45,308 nt of DNA from Gemmataceae bacterium (GTDB lineage: Bacteria; Planctomycetota; Planctomycetia; Gemmatales; Gemmataceae), in the NCBI GenBank assembly GCA_028288765.1, contig JAQGHQ010000193.1, forward strand, positions 1 through 45,308, in the 5' to 3' direction. Positions within the stretch are counted from its first letter, which is position 1; each line of letters opens with the position of its first letter. The position numbers were made by a program, and so were the translations under genes. The notes below the pieces were generated by a model. That model ran no database searches. It was given only the letters and a program-made list of their open reading frames with translations, and had not been told where the DNA came from. Below are positions 33,525-41,277 of this stretch, one piece after another.

Positions 33525-35669
33525 ATGCGAAACTTCCTCCGGACTCTGAAACACTCCTGGCCGTACCGCTACCGGCTGGCCGCGTCGGTGGTCTGCGCGT
33601 TGTTCGTCGCCGCCCTCTGGAGCCTCAACCTCTCGGCCATCTACCCGCTGCTGCAAATCCTCAGCACCGACAAGAACCTCCAGCAGTGGGTCGACGACGA
33701 GATCGAAGCCGCCCGGGGGAAGTTGGAAAACCAGGAGCGGAAGCGGGCCCTGGAAGAGAACAAAACCACGCTCCTCGCCATCCAGCGGAATCCCAACTTC
33801 TTCCCGAATCGCGAGGAAAAGGAACGGGAGGCCACCCGCCAGATCGCCAAGATCGAGGGCGACCAGAGCGACGCCGGCAACTCATTGTACCGCTACCAGT
33901 TGTTAAAGGACCGGGTGATCCGGCACCTGCCGACCGACCGGTTCGCGACTTTCATGTGGATCGTGGCCGCGCTCATCGTCGGGGTCGCGATCAAGGGGGT
34001 GTTCGAGTTCCTCCAGGAGACGCTCGTCGGGAGCATCACGAACCGGACCCTGTTCGACCTGCGGAACCGGTTCTTCCGCCGGGCGATCCACCAGGACGTC
34101 CGCCAGCTCGCCGGGACTTCGACCCCGGAGCTGATGGCCCGGTTCACGAACGACTTGGAACAGCTCGGGCTCGGGGTCAAGATCCTGTACGGCCGGCTGG
34201 TGGGCGAGCCGTTGAAGATGATCGCGTGCCTGGTCATCGCCTGTTGCATCAGCTGGCAACTCACCCTCGTGTTCGCCGTCCTCATCCCCGCGGCCGGAAT
34301 CACCCTCATGAGGGTGAGCAAGATGATGCGGCGGGCGGCCCGGAAGGTACTGGAGCGGATGTCGGCGATCTACAAGATCCTGCGGGAGACGTTCGACTCG
34401 ATCCGGGCGGTGAAGGCATTCACCCGGGAGCCGTACGAACGGCAGCGGTTCCGGAAGGCGACCGAGGAGTACTATCGGAAGGCGATGCGGGTGATCTACA
34501 TCGACGCCTTCGCCAACCCGATGATCGAACTCCTCGGCGTGGCGGCGGTCAGCTTCGCCCTGGCCGCCGGGACGTACCTGGTCGTGACGCAGCACACCCA
34601 CATCCTCGGGATGCGGATGACCGCCCAGCCGCTCGGGTTCGCCACCCTGCTCCAGCTGTACGCGTTCCTGGCCGCGATCGCCGACCCGGTCCGCAAGATG
34701 TCGAGCGTGTACACCAAGCTCCAGGGCGGGGAGGCGGCGGCCAATCGCGTCTTCGACCTGTTCGACCGGATGCCGACGGTCGGGGCGAACCCGGCCGGGC
34801 CGCGGGTCACCGCCGTCGAGAAGGGGATCGAGTTTCGCAACGTCGGCTTTTCGTACGACCCGACCGCGGAAAACCCGACCCTGGACCGGATCAACCTGAC
34901 GGTGAAGCCGGGCGAGACGATCGCGATCGTGGGCCCGAACGGGTGCGGGAAGACGACCCTGCTCGGGCTCCTCCCGCGGTTCTTCGACCCGGACCACGGG
35001 GCGGTGCTCATCGACGGCGTGAACATCCGGACCGCCCACCTCCGGTCCCTCCGCCAGCTCATCGGGATCGTCACCCAGGACACCCAGCTGTTCGACGACA
35101 CGATCCTCGCCAACATCGCTTACGGGAAGAAGCGGGCGACGAAGGAGGACGTGATCAAGGCCGCGAAGCGGGCACACGCCAACGCATTTATCGAAGCCCT
35201 GCCCGACGGGTATGACACCCGGATCGGGGACATGGGGTCGAAACTGTCCGGCGGGCAGCGGCAGCGGATCGCGCTCGCCCGGGCGATCCTCCGGAACCCG
35301 AGCATCCTCATCCTCGACGAGTTCACCAGTCAGGTCGACGCCGAGAGCGAGGTCGAGATCCACGCCGCGCTCAAGGAGTTCGTGAAGCCCCGGCCGGCGG
35401 TGGCCGCAGTCGTGCCGGAGGGCAAGAGCGAAGCCTCCTCCCCGGGCGGTAACGCGGGCGCGAAGGTGGAGACCGCGGAGGAGGGGGTCAAAGGGCGCAC
35501 GACGTTCCTGATCACCCACCGGTTGCACAGCTTACCGGAGATCGCCACCCGGATCGTGGTCATGGACGCCGGGAAGATACTCGACGTGGGCACGCACCCG
35601 GAGCTGATCGCCCGGTGCGATGTCTACCAGCGGTTACACCAATCCGCCCAGTTTCGGAAAGCGGCATGA
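33525..35669 (+). CDS. ABC exporter, fused permease/ATPase (MsbA-like)
   Basis: A 714-residue half-transporter. TM1 lies near residues 18-45. Between TM1 and TM2 sits a charged, coiled-coil-like insert of about 75 residues (46-125), longer than usual. The remaining membrane helices follow to about residue 370. The ATPase has Walker A GPNGCGKTT (Lys476), Q-loop VTQDTQLFDD, signature LSGGQRQR, Walker B ILILDEFTS (catalytic Glu599) and H-loop LITHRL. A Pro/Ala/Gly-rich insert of about 35 residues separates the D-loop helix from the H-loop strand. As first gene of an operon with two glycosyltransferases, it probably flips or exports a lipid-linked glycan or lipid. ATG 33525 has a weak purine-rich site (GGCAGGCGG). 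Confidence 0.92.
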   Translation: MRNFLRTLKHSWPYRYRLAASVVCALFVAALWSLNLSAIYPLLQILSTDKNLQQWVDDEIEAARGKLENQERKRALEENKTTLLAIQRNPNFFPNREEKEREATRQIAKIEGDQSDAGNSLYRYQLLKDRVIRHLPTDRFATFMWIVAALIVGVAIKGVFEFLQETLVGSITNRTLFDLRNRFFRRAIHQDVRQLAGTSTPELMARFTNDLEQLGLGVKILYGRLVGEPLKMIACLVIACCISWQLTLVFAVLIPAAGITLMRVSKMMRRAARKVLERMSAIYKILRETFDSIRAVKAFTREPYERQRFRKATEEYYRKAMRVIYIDAFANPMIELLGVAAVSFALAAGTYLVVTQHTHILGMRMTAQPLGFATLLQLYAFLAAIADPVRKMSSVYTKLQGGEAAANRVFDLFDRMPTVGANPAGPRVTAVEKGIEFRNVGFSYDPTAENPTLDRINLTVKPGETIAIVGPNGCGKTTLLGLLPRFFDPDHGAVLIDGVNIRTAHLRSLRQLIGIVTQDTQLFDDTILANIAYGKKRATKEDVIKAAKRAHANAFIEALPDGYDTRIGDMGSKLSGGQRQRIALARAILRNPSILILDEFTSQVDAESEVEIHAALKEFVKPRPAVAAVVPEGKSEASSPGGNAGAKVETAEEGVKGRTTFLITHRLHSLPEIATRIVVMDAGKILDVGTHPELIARCDVYQRLHQSAQFRKAA

Positions 35670-37234
35670 GCTCAGTGCGGGAGTACGGAAGTGCGGGAGC
35701 GAGGGAATGGGCGGTCGGTACGCCCGCCTCGTCACCGCTCCAGGTCGTTCAGAATCTTTTCCCTCTCTCTCCCGCTCTTTCTCTCATCTTTCTCGTCGGC
35801 GTCCTCTTCTTGTCCCGGCTCGGGCACCGGGAGCTGTACAGCAGCCACGAGGCGCGCGCGGCCCAGAACGCCCAGCGAATGCTCGACACCGGCGAGTGGG
35901 GCCTGCCCGTCCTGTTCGACGGGCAGGTCGACCTCCAGAAGCCCCCCGGCTATTACTGGCTGATCGCGGCAGTGGGCTGGGCCAACGGGGGCACGGTGAG
36001 TGCCTGGACGGCCCGCCTCCCTTCCGCCGTCTCGGGACTGGCGACGGTCGTGATGGTATTCGCGTTCTTACGCGGGCAAGGACGACCCCGGGGAGCATGG
36101 ATTGCCGCTTTGGGCCTGGCGACCGCGGCCCATTTCACCGCGATTTCGCGGACGGCGCGGATCGACGTGCCTCTCACGTGTGCCGTCACCGCGTCGCTGC
36201 TGGCGTTCTACCGGGGATGCGACCCTGACGCCCGACACCGCCTGGGCTGGCACCTCCTTTCCGCAGTCGCGGCTGCGGCAGGGGTGGTGCTAAAAGGGCC
36301 GATCGCGCTGGCCCTCATCGGCCCGGCGGCGGTGGCGTTTCTGCTCGTCGAACGGTTCTCATCCGACCCGGGGAATCGACCCCGACTCCCCCTGCCCTCC
36401 GCCGTCCTCGGCCCACTCGTGGTCACATCTCTCGCGCTACCCTGGTTCGTGTGGGCGGACCACGCCACCGGCGGCGAATTCGTCCGCGTCTTCTTCTGGC
36501 ACCACAACGTCGAGCGGTTCGCCGGCACGTCGCCGACACTCGCCTCCTACCCGTGGTGGTACTACGGGCCCCGGTTCGCCGTCGATTTCCTCCCCTGGGC
36601 CCCGCCGCTGGCGGTGCTCGTCTGGTGGGCGATCCGGTCCGGGCGGTGGCGCGCCGACCGGGTCTTCCGGTTCGGGCTGGTGTGGGTCGTGGTGATGTTC
36701 GCGGTCCTGTCGGCCGCGAAGTTCAAGCGGGCGGATTACCTGCTCCCCCTGTTCCCGGGTGCGGCGATCCTTCTCGGCAGTGCCGCCGAAGCGTGGCTCG
36801 CTTCCCGGACGAATTCCAGAACCGCCGAGCTCGCGCAACGGGGGTTCGGCCTGACGGCGGCGGCGGTCCTGATCGGGTGGCAGGTGATGACGTTCGTCGT
36901 CGAGCCGGCGGAGCAGGCCCCGCAGGAGAAGCGAGCCTTCGCCGGGATGATCCGGTCACACGCCCCGCGGCCGACCGAGGTCCTCCTGTTCCGGGCCGAG
37001 TCGCACCTGCTCGCCCTCCACCTCGGCCGCCCGCTGACCACCCTGGTCGAATGGCACGACCTGAACGACTGGCTGGCCGGGCCGGGCCCGCGCTTCGTCG
37101 TCATGCCGCCCGAGTACGTCCATTCGACCGGGCAGATCGTCCGGAGCCGGAAGTTGGTGGTCGTCGCTCGGTTGGAGGACTACGTCCCGGGCAAACCGCC
37201 CCGGCCGCTGGTCTTCTTGCGGACCGCCGACTAA
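35666..37234 (+). CDS. GT39/ArnT-like membrane glycosyltransferase
   Basis: A 522-residue polytopic protein; its ATG overlaps the exporter's stop (ATGA), implying coupled translation. The N-terminal extracytoplasmic loop has SSHEARAAQNAQRML and DLQKPPGYYWL, the acidic and KPP motifs of the dolichyl-phosphate-mannose mannosyltransferase/ArnT (PMT_2) family. About ten membrane helices follow, and the C-terminal 100 residues form a soluble domain. These enzymes use a polyprenyl-phosphate sugar on the outer face to glycosylate lipids or proteins. With the GT2 gene next door, which may make the polyprenyl-phosphate sugar, this is a plausible two-step surface-glycosylation system. The acceptor is unknown. 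Confidence 0.87.
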   Translation: MSSVREYGSAGAREWAVGTPASSPLQVVQNLFPLSPALSLIFLVGVLFLSRLGHRELYSSHEARAAQNAQRMLDTGEWGLPVLFDGQVDLQKPPGYYWLIAAVGWANGGTVSAWTARLPSAVSGLATVVMVFAFLRGQGRPRGAWIAALGLATAAHFTAISRTARIDVPLTCAVTASLLAFYRGCDPDARHRLGWHLLSAVAAAAGVVLKGPIALALIGPAAVAFLLVERFSSDPGNRPRLPLPSAVLGPLVVTSLALPWFVWADHATGGEFVRVFFWHHNVERFAGTSPTLASYPWWYYGPRFAVDFLPWAPPLAVLVWWAIRSGRWRADRVFRFGLVWVVVMFAVLSAAKFKRADYLLPLFPGAAILLGSAAEAWLASRTNSRTAELAQRGFGLTAAAVLIGWQVMTFVVEPAEQAPQEKRAFAGMIRSHAPRPTEVLLFRAESHLLALHLGRPLTTLVEWHDLNDWLAGPGPRFVVMPPEYVHSTGQIVRSRKLVVVARLEDYVPGKPPRPLVFLRTAD

Positions 37235-37295
37235 TCCTTCTGTAGCCACCCCGGCAGGCTCCGCCCCCCCGACGCCGAACCCGGACCGACCTCTC

Positions 37296-38270
37296 ATGGC
37301 CAAACCCCCCACCCCGCGCGACGCCGTATCGGTCGTCATTCCGGTCCACAACGCGGCCGACCGGCTGGAAAAGGTCATCCCCGCGTGGGGCGACGCCCTG
37401 GCCCGGCTCGACCGCGGGTACGAGATCATCGTGGTGGACGACGGGAGTACCGACGCAACGCCCGCACTGCTGGAAAAACTCTCCGCCGGCCGTGTCAGGT
37501 ATCTGCGGGTGCTGAGACACGACACCCGCCGCGGGTTCGGGGCGTGCCTGAAGAAGGCCCTCGACGAAGTTCAGAACCCGCTCTTCTTCTACACGTCGTC
37601 GGATTACCCGTACGCGCCTGCCGACTTCCGCCGGCTGCTCGACCGGATCGACATCCGGGACGAGGTGTTCGGGAAGCAACCAGACTTGATCAGCGGGTGC
37701 CGGACCGGGAAGCCCGTCCCCACGGAAGTGAAGTGGTTCGGGCGGGCGTGGCGGTTCTTCTGGCGGGTCACGCTCGGCCTCCAGATGCAGCCCCTCCCGT
37801 CGTGGCCGGGAATGAGAGAATTCCTGTACGGGTCGCTGGTCGCGTGGGTGTTCGGAATCCCGTTCGCGGACGTGAACAGCGCCTTCAAGCTCTACCGCAC
37901 GGCCTTTCTGAAGCGGATCCGGATTCAGTCCGACGGGAATTTCGTCCACGCCGAGCTGGTGGCGAAGGCGACGTTCCTGACGAGCATCATGGACGAACTC
38001 CCGCTCTCACCCTCGCCGGCCGCGGAGCCGGCCGTGCCGGCGGTCTGGCGGGAGATGTGGCGGGTGTTCAGAGACCCGGATTTCGGCCCCCCGCCGCTCC
38101 CGCCTGCCCCCACCCCGGGCGAGCCGGGGGGCCCGATCCCGCCGGAGCAGAAGCCGGTCGAAGGGTCGCGGTCGCTCGAAGGCGCCGGAACCGCCGGGAC
38201 CGTGCCGCCCACTGTTCCCCCGGCGCCCGACGCCCCACCGGCTATGTTCTCCATCTGCCCCGTCGTATGA
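37296..38270 (+). CDS. GT2 glycosyltransferase (polyprenyl-phosphate sugar synthase-like) with Pro-rich tail
   Basis: A 324-residue GT-A enzyme. It shows VSVVIPVHNAADRLEKVI, IIVVDDGSTDATP (nucleotide-binding Asp pair), RRGFGACLKKALDE and FYTSSDYPYAP (DxD-like), then FADVNSAFKLYRTAFLKR and NFVHAELVAKATF, all typical of the dolichol-phosphate mannose synthase/GtrB group. No clear membrane pair is seen at the C-terminus. Instead the last 70 residues are Pro/Gly/Ala-rich and disordered-looking. It starts 61 bases after the GT39 gene and its TGA overlaps the ATG of the next gene. It probably supplies the lipid-linked sugar for the GT39-like enzyme. Confidence 0.88.
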   Translation: MAKPPTPRDAVSVVIPVHNAADRLEKVIPAWGDALARLDRGYEIIVVDDGSTDATPALLEKLSAGRVRYLRVLRHDTRRGFGACLKKALDEVQNPLFFYTSSDYPYAPADFRRLLDRIDIRDEVFGKQPDLISGCRTGKPVPTEVKWFGRAWRFFWRVTLGLQMQPLPSWPGMREFLYGSLVAWVFGIPFADVNSAFKLYRTAFLKRIRIQSDGNFVHAELVAKATFLTSIMDELPLSPSPAAEPAVPAVWREMWRVFRDPDFGPPPLPPAPTPGEPGGPIPPEQKPVEGSRSLEGAGTAGTVPPTVPPAPDAPPAMFSICPVV

Positions 38271-39670
38271 CCGCCGCCCGGCCGCGGATCCTGTTCGTCA
38301 CCGGCAAGCTGGCGGAACCGGCCCTCCGCCGGGTCCTCGACGAACTCGCCCCGCGCGCCGGGTTCGACCCCGAAGTCGCGGTCCTGAATATCACCGTCGC
38401 CGCGCTCATGACCGCGAACTGGGTGGCCCGCCACCTGACCGTCCCGCAGGGCGTCGGGCGGGTCATCCTCCCCGGTCTCTGTCGCGGGGACGTGGGGGAG
38501 GTGGAGCGGGCGAGCGGGTTGCCCGTGGCACTCGGGCCCAAGGACCTCCGCGACCTGCCCGAGTTTTTCGGAACGAGCCCCGGCCGGCCCCCCGGCTACG
38601 GGGCGTTCGACACGGCGATCCTCGCCGAGATCAACCACGCCCCGAAGCTGGGACTCGACGCGATCCTGGCGACCGCGCGCCACTACCGCGCGAGTGGCGC
38701 CGACGTGATCGACCTCGGCTGCGACCCGGGCGGGCCCTGGGGCGGTGTCGGCGATGCCGTCCGGGCGCTCAAGGACGACGGGTTCCGGGTGTCAATCGAC
38801 AGCTTCGACCCGGCGGAGGTGGAGCCCGCGATCGCGGCGGGGGCGGAACTCGTCTTGAGTGTGAACGGGGGGAACCTCGAAGCAGCCCGGGGCTGGCACG
38901 ACCGGTTCCCCGGGGTCGAGGTGGTGGTGATCCCGGACACCCCGACCGACCTCGACAGCCTGAGTCGTAGCGTGGAGCAGCTGGCATCCTGGGGCGTGAC
39001 CTTCCGGATCGACCCGATCCTGGAACCCATCGGGTTCGGATTCGCCGCATCGCTCGGCCGGTACATCGAAACCCGCCGCCGGTTCCCCGACGCCGAATTC
39101 ATGATGGGCGTGGGCAACCTGACCGAGCTGACCGAGGTCGATTCCGCCGGGGTGAACGTCCTGCTCGCCGGGTTCTGCCAGGAGCTCGGGATTCGGAGCG
39201 TGCTGACGACGGAGGTCATCAACTGGTGCCGGTCGGCCGTGAAGGAGTTCGACCTCGCCCGGCGGCTGGTGTACCATGCTCTGCGGGAGAAAGTGCTGCC
39301 GAAACGACTGGACCCGGGACTTGTAATACTTCGCGACCCGAAAGTGTATGAACTGGGGGGCGAGGCGCTGGCCGAACTGGCCCGGCGGGTGACCGACCGG
39401 AACTACCGGATTTTTGCCGAGCGGGGCGAGATTCACGTGCTGAACGGAAGCGTGTACCTCCGGGGCGCCGACCCGTTCGCGCTGTTCGAGCAGCTGGCCG
39501 GGGCCGACCCCAGGATCGATGCGTCCCACGCCTTCTATCTTGGGTACGAGTTCGCGAAAGCCGTCACGGCGTTGACGCTGGGGAAAAGTTACACCCAGGA
39601 CCAGGCACTGCGGTGGGGGTTTCTCACCGTCCCGGAAGTGTCCCACCGGGGCGGGGGGGCCGGCGAATAG
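38267..39670 (+). CDS. Dihydropteroate synthase-like protein (methanopterin-type C1 cofactor pathway)
   Basis: From ATG 38267, which overlaps the GT2 stop as ATGA, the product is 467 residues. The N-terminal ~140 residues (RILFVTGKLAEPALRRVL...LNITVAALMTANWVARHL) match the extension of the DHPS-related family (TIGR00284). The middle is a pterin-binding TIM barrel (ADVIDLGCDPGGPW, FRVSIDSFDPAEVEPAIAAGAELVLSVNGGN, MGVGNLTELTEVDSAGVN). The C-terminal ~150 residues are family-specific. Members occur in methanogens and in bacteria that use tetrahydromethanopterin, where they are thought to act in cofactor synthesis. Classic folP-type folate synthase is about 280 residues, so this is not an ordinary FolP. 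Its context with glycosyltransferases is unexpected. Confidence 0.85.
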   Translation: MTAARPRILFVTGKLAEPALRRVLDELAPRAGFDPEVAVLNITVAALMTANWVARHLTVPQGVGRVILPGLCRGDVGEVERASGLPVALGPKDLRDLPEFFGTSPGRPPGYGAFDTAILAEINHAPKLGLDAILATARHYRASGADVIDLGCDPGGPWGGVGDAVRALKDDGFRVSIDSFDPAEVEPAIAAGAELVLSVNGGNLEAARGWHDRFPGVEVVVIPDTPTDLDSLSRSVEQLASWGVTFRIDPILEPIGFGFAASLGRYIETRRRFPDAEFMMGVGNLTELTEVDSAGVNVLLAGFCQELGIRSVLTTEVINWCRSAVKEFDLARRLVYHALREKVLPKRLDPGLVILRDPKVYELGGEALAELARRVTDRNYRIFAERGEIHVLNGSVYLRGADPFALFEQLAGADPRIDASHAFYLGYEFAKAVTALTLGKSYTQDQALRWGFLTVPEVSHRGGGAGE

Positions 39671-39715
39671 CACCTTCCCCCCGGGCGTCTATACTCCTAG
39701 CCTAATCGGATCGAA

Positions 39716-39730
39716 GGCCCCTCAGGGGCC
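39716..39730. repeat. Short stem-loop GGCCCC/GGGGCC
   Basis: A perfect 6-bp GC stem with a TCA loop lies 46 bases after the DHPS-like gene and 34 bases before the thioredoxin-like gene. It could end the upstream operon, though no U-run follows, or lie in the leader of the next gene. A TATACT hexamer at 39690 is a possible -10 element, but no -35 is seen. Confidence 0.35.
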
Positions 39731-39764
39731 GGTACGGACCACCGTCTTATCGGAGGGCAGCTCA

Positions 39765-40892
39765 ATGCGTTTGCTCTGTGCCGTCGTCCTGGTCGGCTCC
39801 GTCGGCCTGTACGCGGCCTTCGCCGGGAACAAGAAGGACCCGCCGAAGGAAGGCGAGAAGGGCGGCGATCAGACGGACCAGCTCAAGGCCGTGAAGAAGA
39901 AGTTCAACGAGGAGTTCGAGGACCTGCGGAAGCGGTTCCAGAACGCCACCACCCCGGCCGAAAAGAAGGGTATCCAGGTCGAGGCGAAGGAACTCGCCGT
40001 CCTGACCGCCGAGAAGGTCCTCAAGGTCGCCGAGACCGACCCCAAGAGTGCGACCGCCTTCGACGCCGTCCAGTTCGGCCTCACCGGGTTAGTCCCCCTC
40101 GGGGCGGACGCGGACAAGTTCATGACGATCGTCGTCGAGCACCACGTCAACAACCCGAAGATCAAGGACCTCGTGCTCGCTTCCGGGCGGGCCGGCGCGG
40201 CCGCCGAAAAGTTCCTGAAGGGGGTGGCCGACAAGTCGACCGACAAGGAGGTGAAGGGGCTCGCGCTGTACACGCTCGGGAGCGTGTTCGCGGAACTGGC
40301 GGACGACGCCCAGGGCGAGAAGGAAACGGCCGAGCTGATGGCAAAGGCGGTCGAGTATCTTGAACGGGCGGCAAAGGAAGCTCCGGAGGTGAAGGTCCGG
40401 GACGGCACGCTCGAGAAGGCCGCGACGGCGGACATCCGGGCCCTGAAGCGGACGGCCCTCGGCCAGCCGGCCCCGGAGGTGACAGGGACCGACCTGCTCG
40501 GGAAGAAAGTCAAGCTGTCGGACTACAAGGGGAAGGTGGTCCTGCTCGACGTCTGGGCGACCTGGTGCGGGCCGTGCCGGGGGATGATCCCGCACGAGCG
40601 AGAGATGGTAAAGCGCCTCGATGGCAAGCCCTTCGTCCTGGTCAGCGTGAGTATCGACGAGAAGCAGGAGGACGTGACGAACTTCCAGAAGAAGGAGCCG
40701 ATGCCCTGGGTCCACTGGTGGGAAGGCGACGACGGACCGGTCGTCAAGTCGTACCGGGTCAAGGCGTTCCCGACCCTGTACCTGATCGACAGCAAGGGCG
40801 TGATCCGCAAGAAGTGGGTGGGGTCGCCGAAGGCCGACGCACTCGACAAGGCGGTCGACGAAGTGGTCAAGGAGACCGCCAGCGCGGGCTGA
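39765..40892 (+). CDS. TlpA-like thioredoxin-fold protein, exported
   Basis: A 375-residue protein with a signal-like N-terminus (LLCAVVLVGSVGLYAAFAG). A Lys/Glu-rich helical region spans about residues 30-220. A thioredoxin/TlpA/ResA domain covers about 228-372, with the start GQPAPEVTGTDLLGKKVKLSDYKGK and the active site WCGPC (Cys268, Cys271). The cis-proline region is KAFPTLYLIDSKGVI. It would reduce or shuffle disulfides, or support cytochrome c maturation, outside the cytoplasm. ATG 39765 has GGAGG eight bases upstream. It looks like a single-gene unit closed by the terminator at 40918. A link with the large haem protein at 27285 is possible but unproven. Confidence 0.9.
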   Translation: MRLLCAVVLVGSVGLYAAFAGNKKDPPKEGEKGGDQTDQLKAVKKKFNEEFEDLRKRFQNATTPAEKKGIQVEAKELAVLTAEKVLKVAETDPKSATAFDAVQFGLTGLVPLGADADKFMTIVVEHHVNNPKIKDLVLASGRAGAAAEKFLKGVADKSTDKEVKGLALYTLGSVFAELADDAQGEKETAELMAKAVEYLERAAKEAPEVKVRDGTLEKAATADIRALKRTALGQPAPEVTGTDLLGKKVKLSDYKGKVVLLDVWATWCGPCRGMIPHEREMVKRLDGKPFVLVSVSIDEKQEDVTNFQKKEPMPWVHWWEGDDGPVVKSYRVKAFPTLYLIDSKGVIRKKWVGSPKADALDKAVDEVVKETASAG

Positions 40893-40917
40893 GGCCCCCA
40901 CACCCGCGCGAACAGCA

Positions 40918-40960
40918 CGCCCACGGGCTACCCGCCCGTGGGCGGTTCCGTTTCGTTAGG
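40918..40960 (+). terminator. Terminator after the TlpA-like gene
   Basis: A perfect 10-bp stem (CGCCCACGGG, 40918-40927, with CCCGTGGGCG, 40935-40944) with a 7-base loop lies 25 bases past the stop. It is followed by a moderately T-rich stretch (GTTCCGTTTCGTT). A good intrinsic terminator candidate for a GC-rich genome. Confidence 0.68.
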
Positions 40961-41051
40961 CGCCCGGCAGGAAAATCGAAGCCCATAGCGGGCACAGGGG
41001 CATCGCCAGAGGCCGGCTCGGCGCGAGTAATCGAGAGGCCCCTCTTCCTCC

Positions 41052-41165
41052 CCTCTCCCCGCTGGGAAGAGGGGCCGGGGGTGAGGGGTCGGGGCTGGTC
41101 GGAAGGGGTGCGCTGGCCCCTCACCCCGCGGGCTTCGCCGCGACCCTCTCCCCAGCGGGGAGAGG
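41052..41165. mobile_element. MITE-like imperfect inverted repeat
   Basis: The left arm (41052-41088, starting CCTCTCCCCGCTGGG) is the near reverse complement of the right arm (41117-41165, ending CCAGCGGGGAGAGG). The right arm carries an extra GC hairpin near 41127-41143. The spacer is about 28 bases and no gene is inside. This type of CCCTCTCCC/GGGAGAGGG intergenic palindrome is widespread in GC-rich genomes, so it is probably one copy of a dispersed non-autonomous element. No target-site duplication was established. Confidence 0.55.
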
Positions 41166-41234
41166 ATTACAACCGATCGGCCCAATATCTGGCTCAGACA
41201 CGGGTCGCTTTTCACCCACCCTTGCCTGACCGGG

Positions 41235-41265
41235 TTGCCTCGGTCCCCACCACCCGACGTATACT
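41235..41265 (+). promoter_or_regulatory. Possible promoter of the pabB operon
   Basis: TATACT (41260-41265) lies 12 bases before the pabB ATG, with TTGCCT (41235-41240) 19 bp upstream of it. The -10 is good, the -35 and spacing are poor, and the transcript would be almost leaderless. Tentative. Confidence 0.28.
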
Positions 41266-41277
41266 GATACTGAACAC

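Noticed and set aside
33497..35215. Plus-strand frame with a strong GAGGAGGG site before ATG 33497
   Set aside because: It is out of frame with the exporter and its protein is low-complexity Arg/Gly/Pro sequence; the good ribosome site is probably coincidental.
33903..35528. 541-codon open frame on minus across the ABC exporter
   Set aside because: Shadow of the exporter; composition is typical of antisense GC-rich frames.
38267..39670. Ordinary folate dihydropteroate synthase (FolP)
   Set aside because: The protein is far longer than FolP, with an N-terminal extension and a C-terminal domain typical of the DHPS-related family of methanopterin users.
41052..41165. CRISPR-like repeat
   Set aside because: There are only two arms and they are inverted, not direct repeats with spacers; no cas gene is present.
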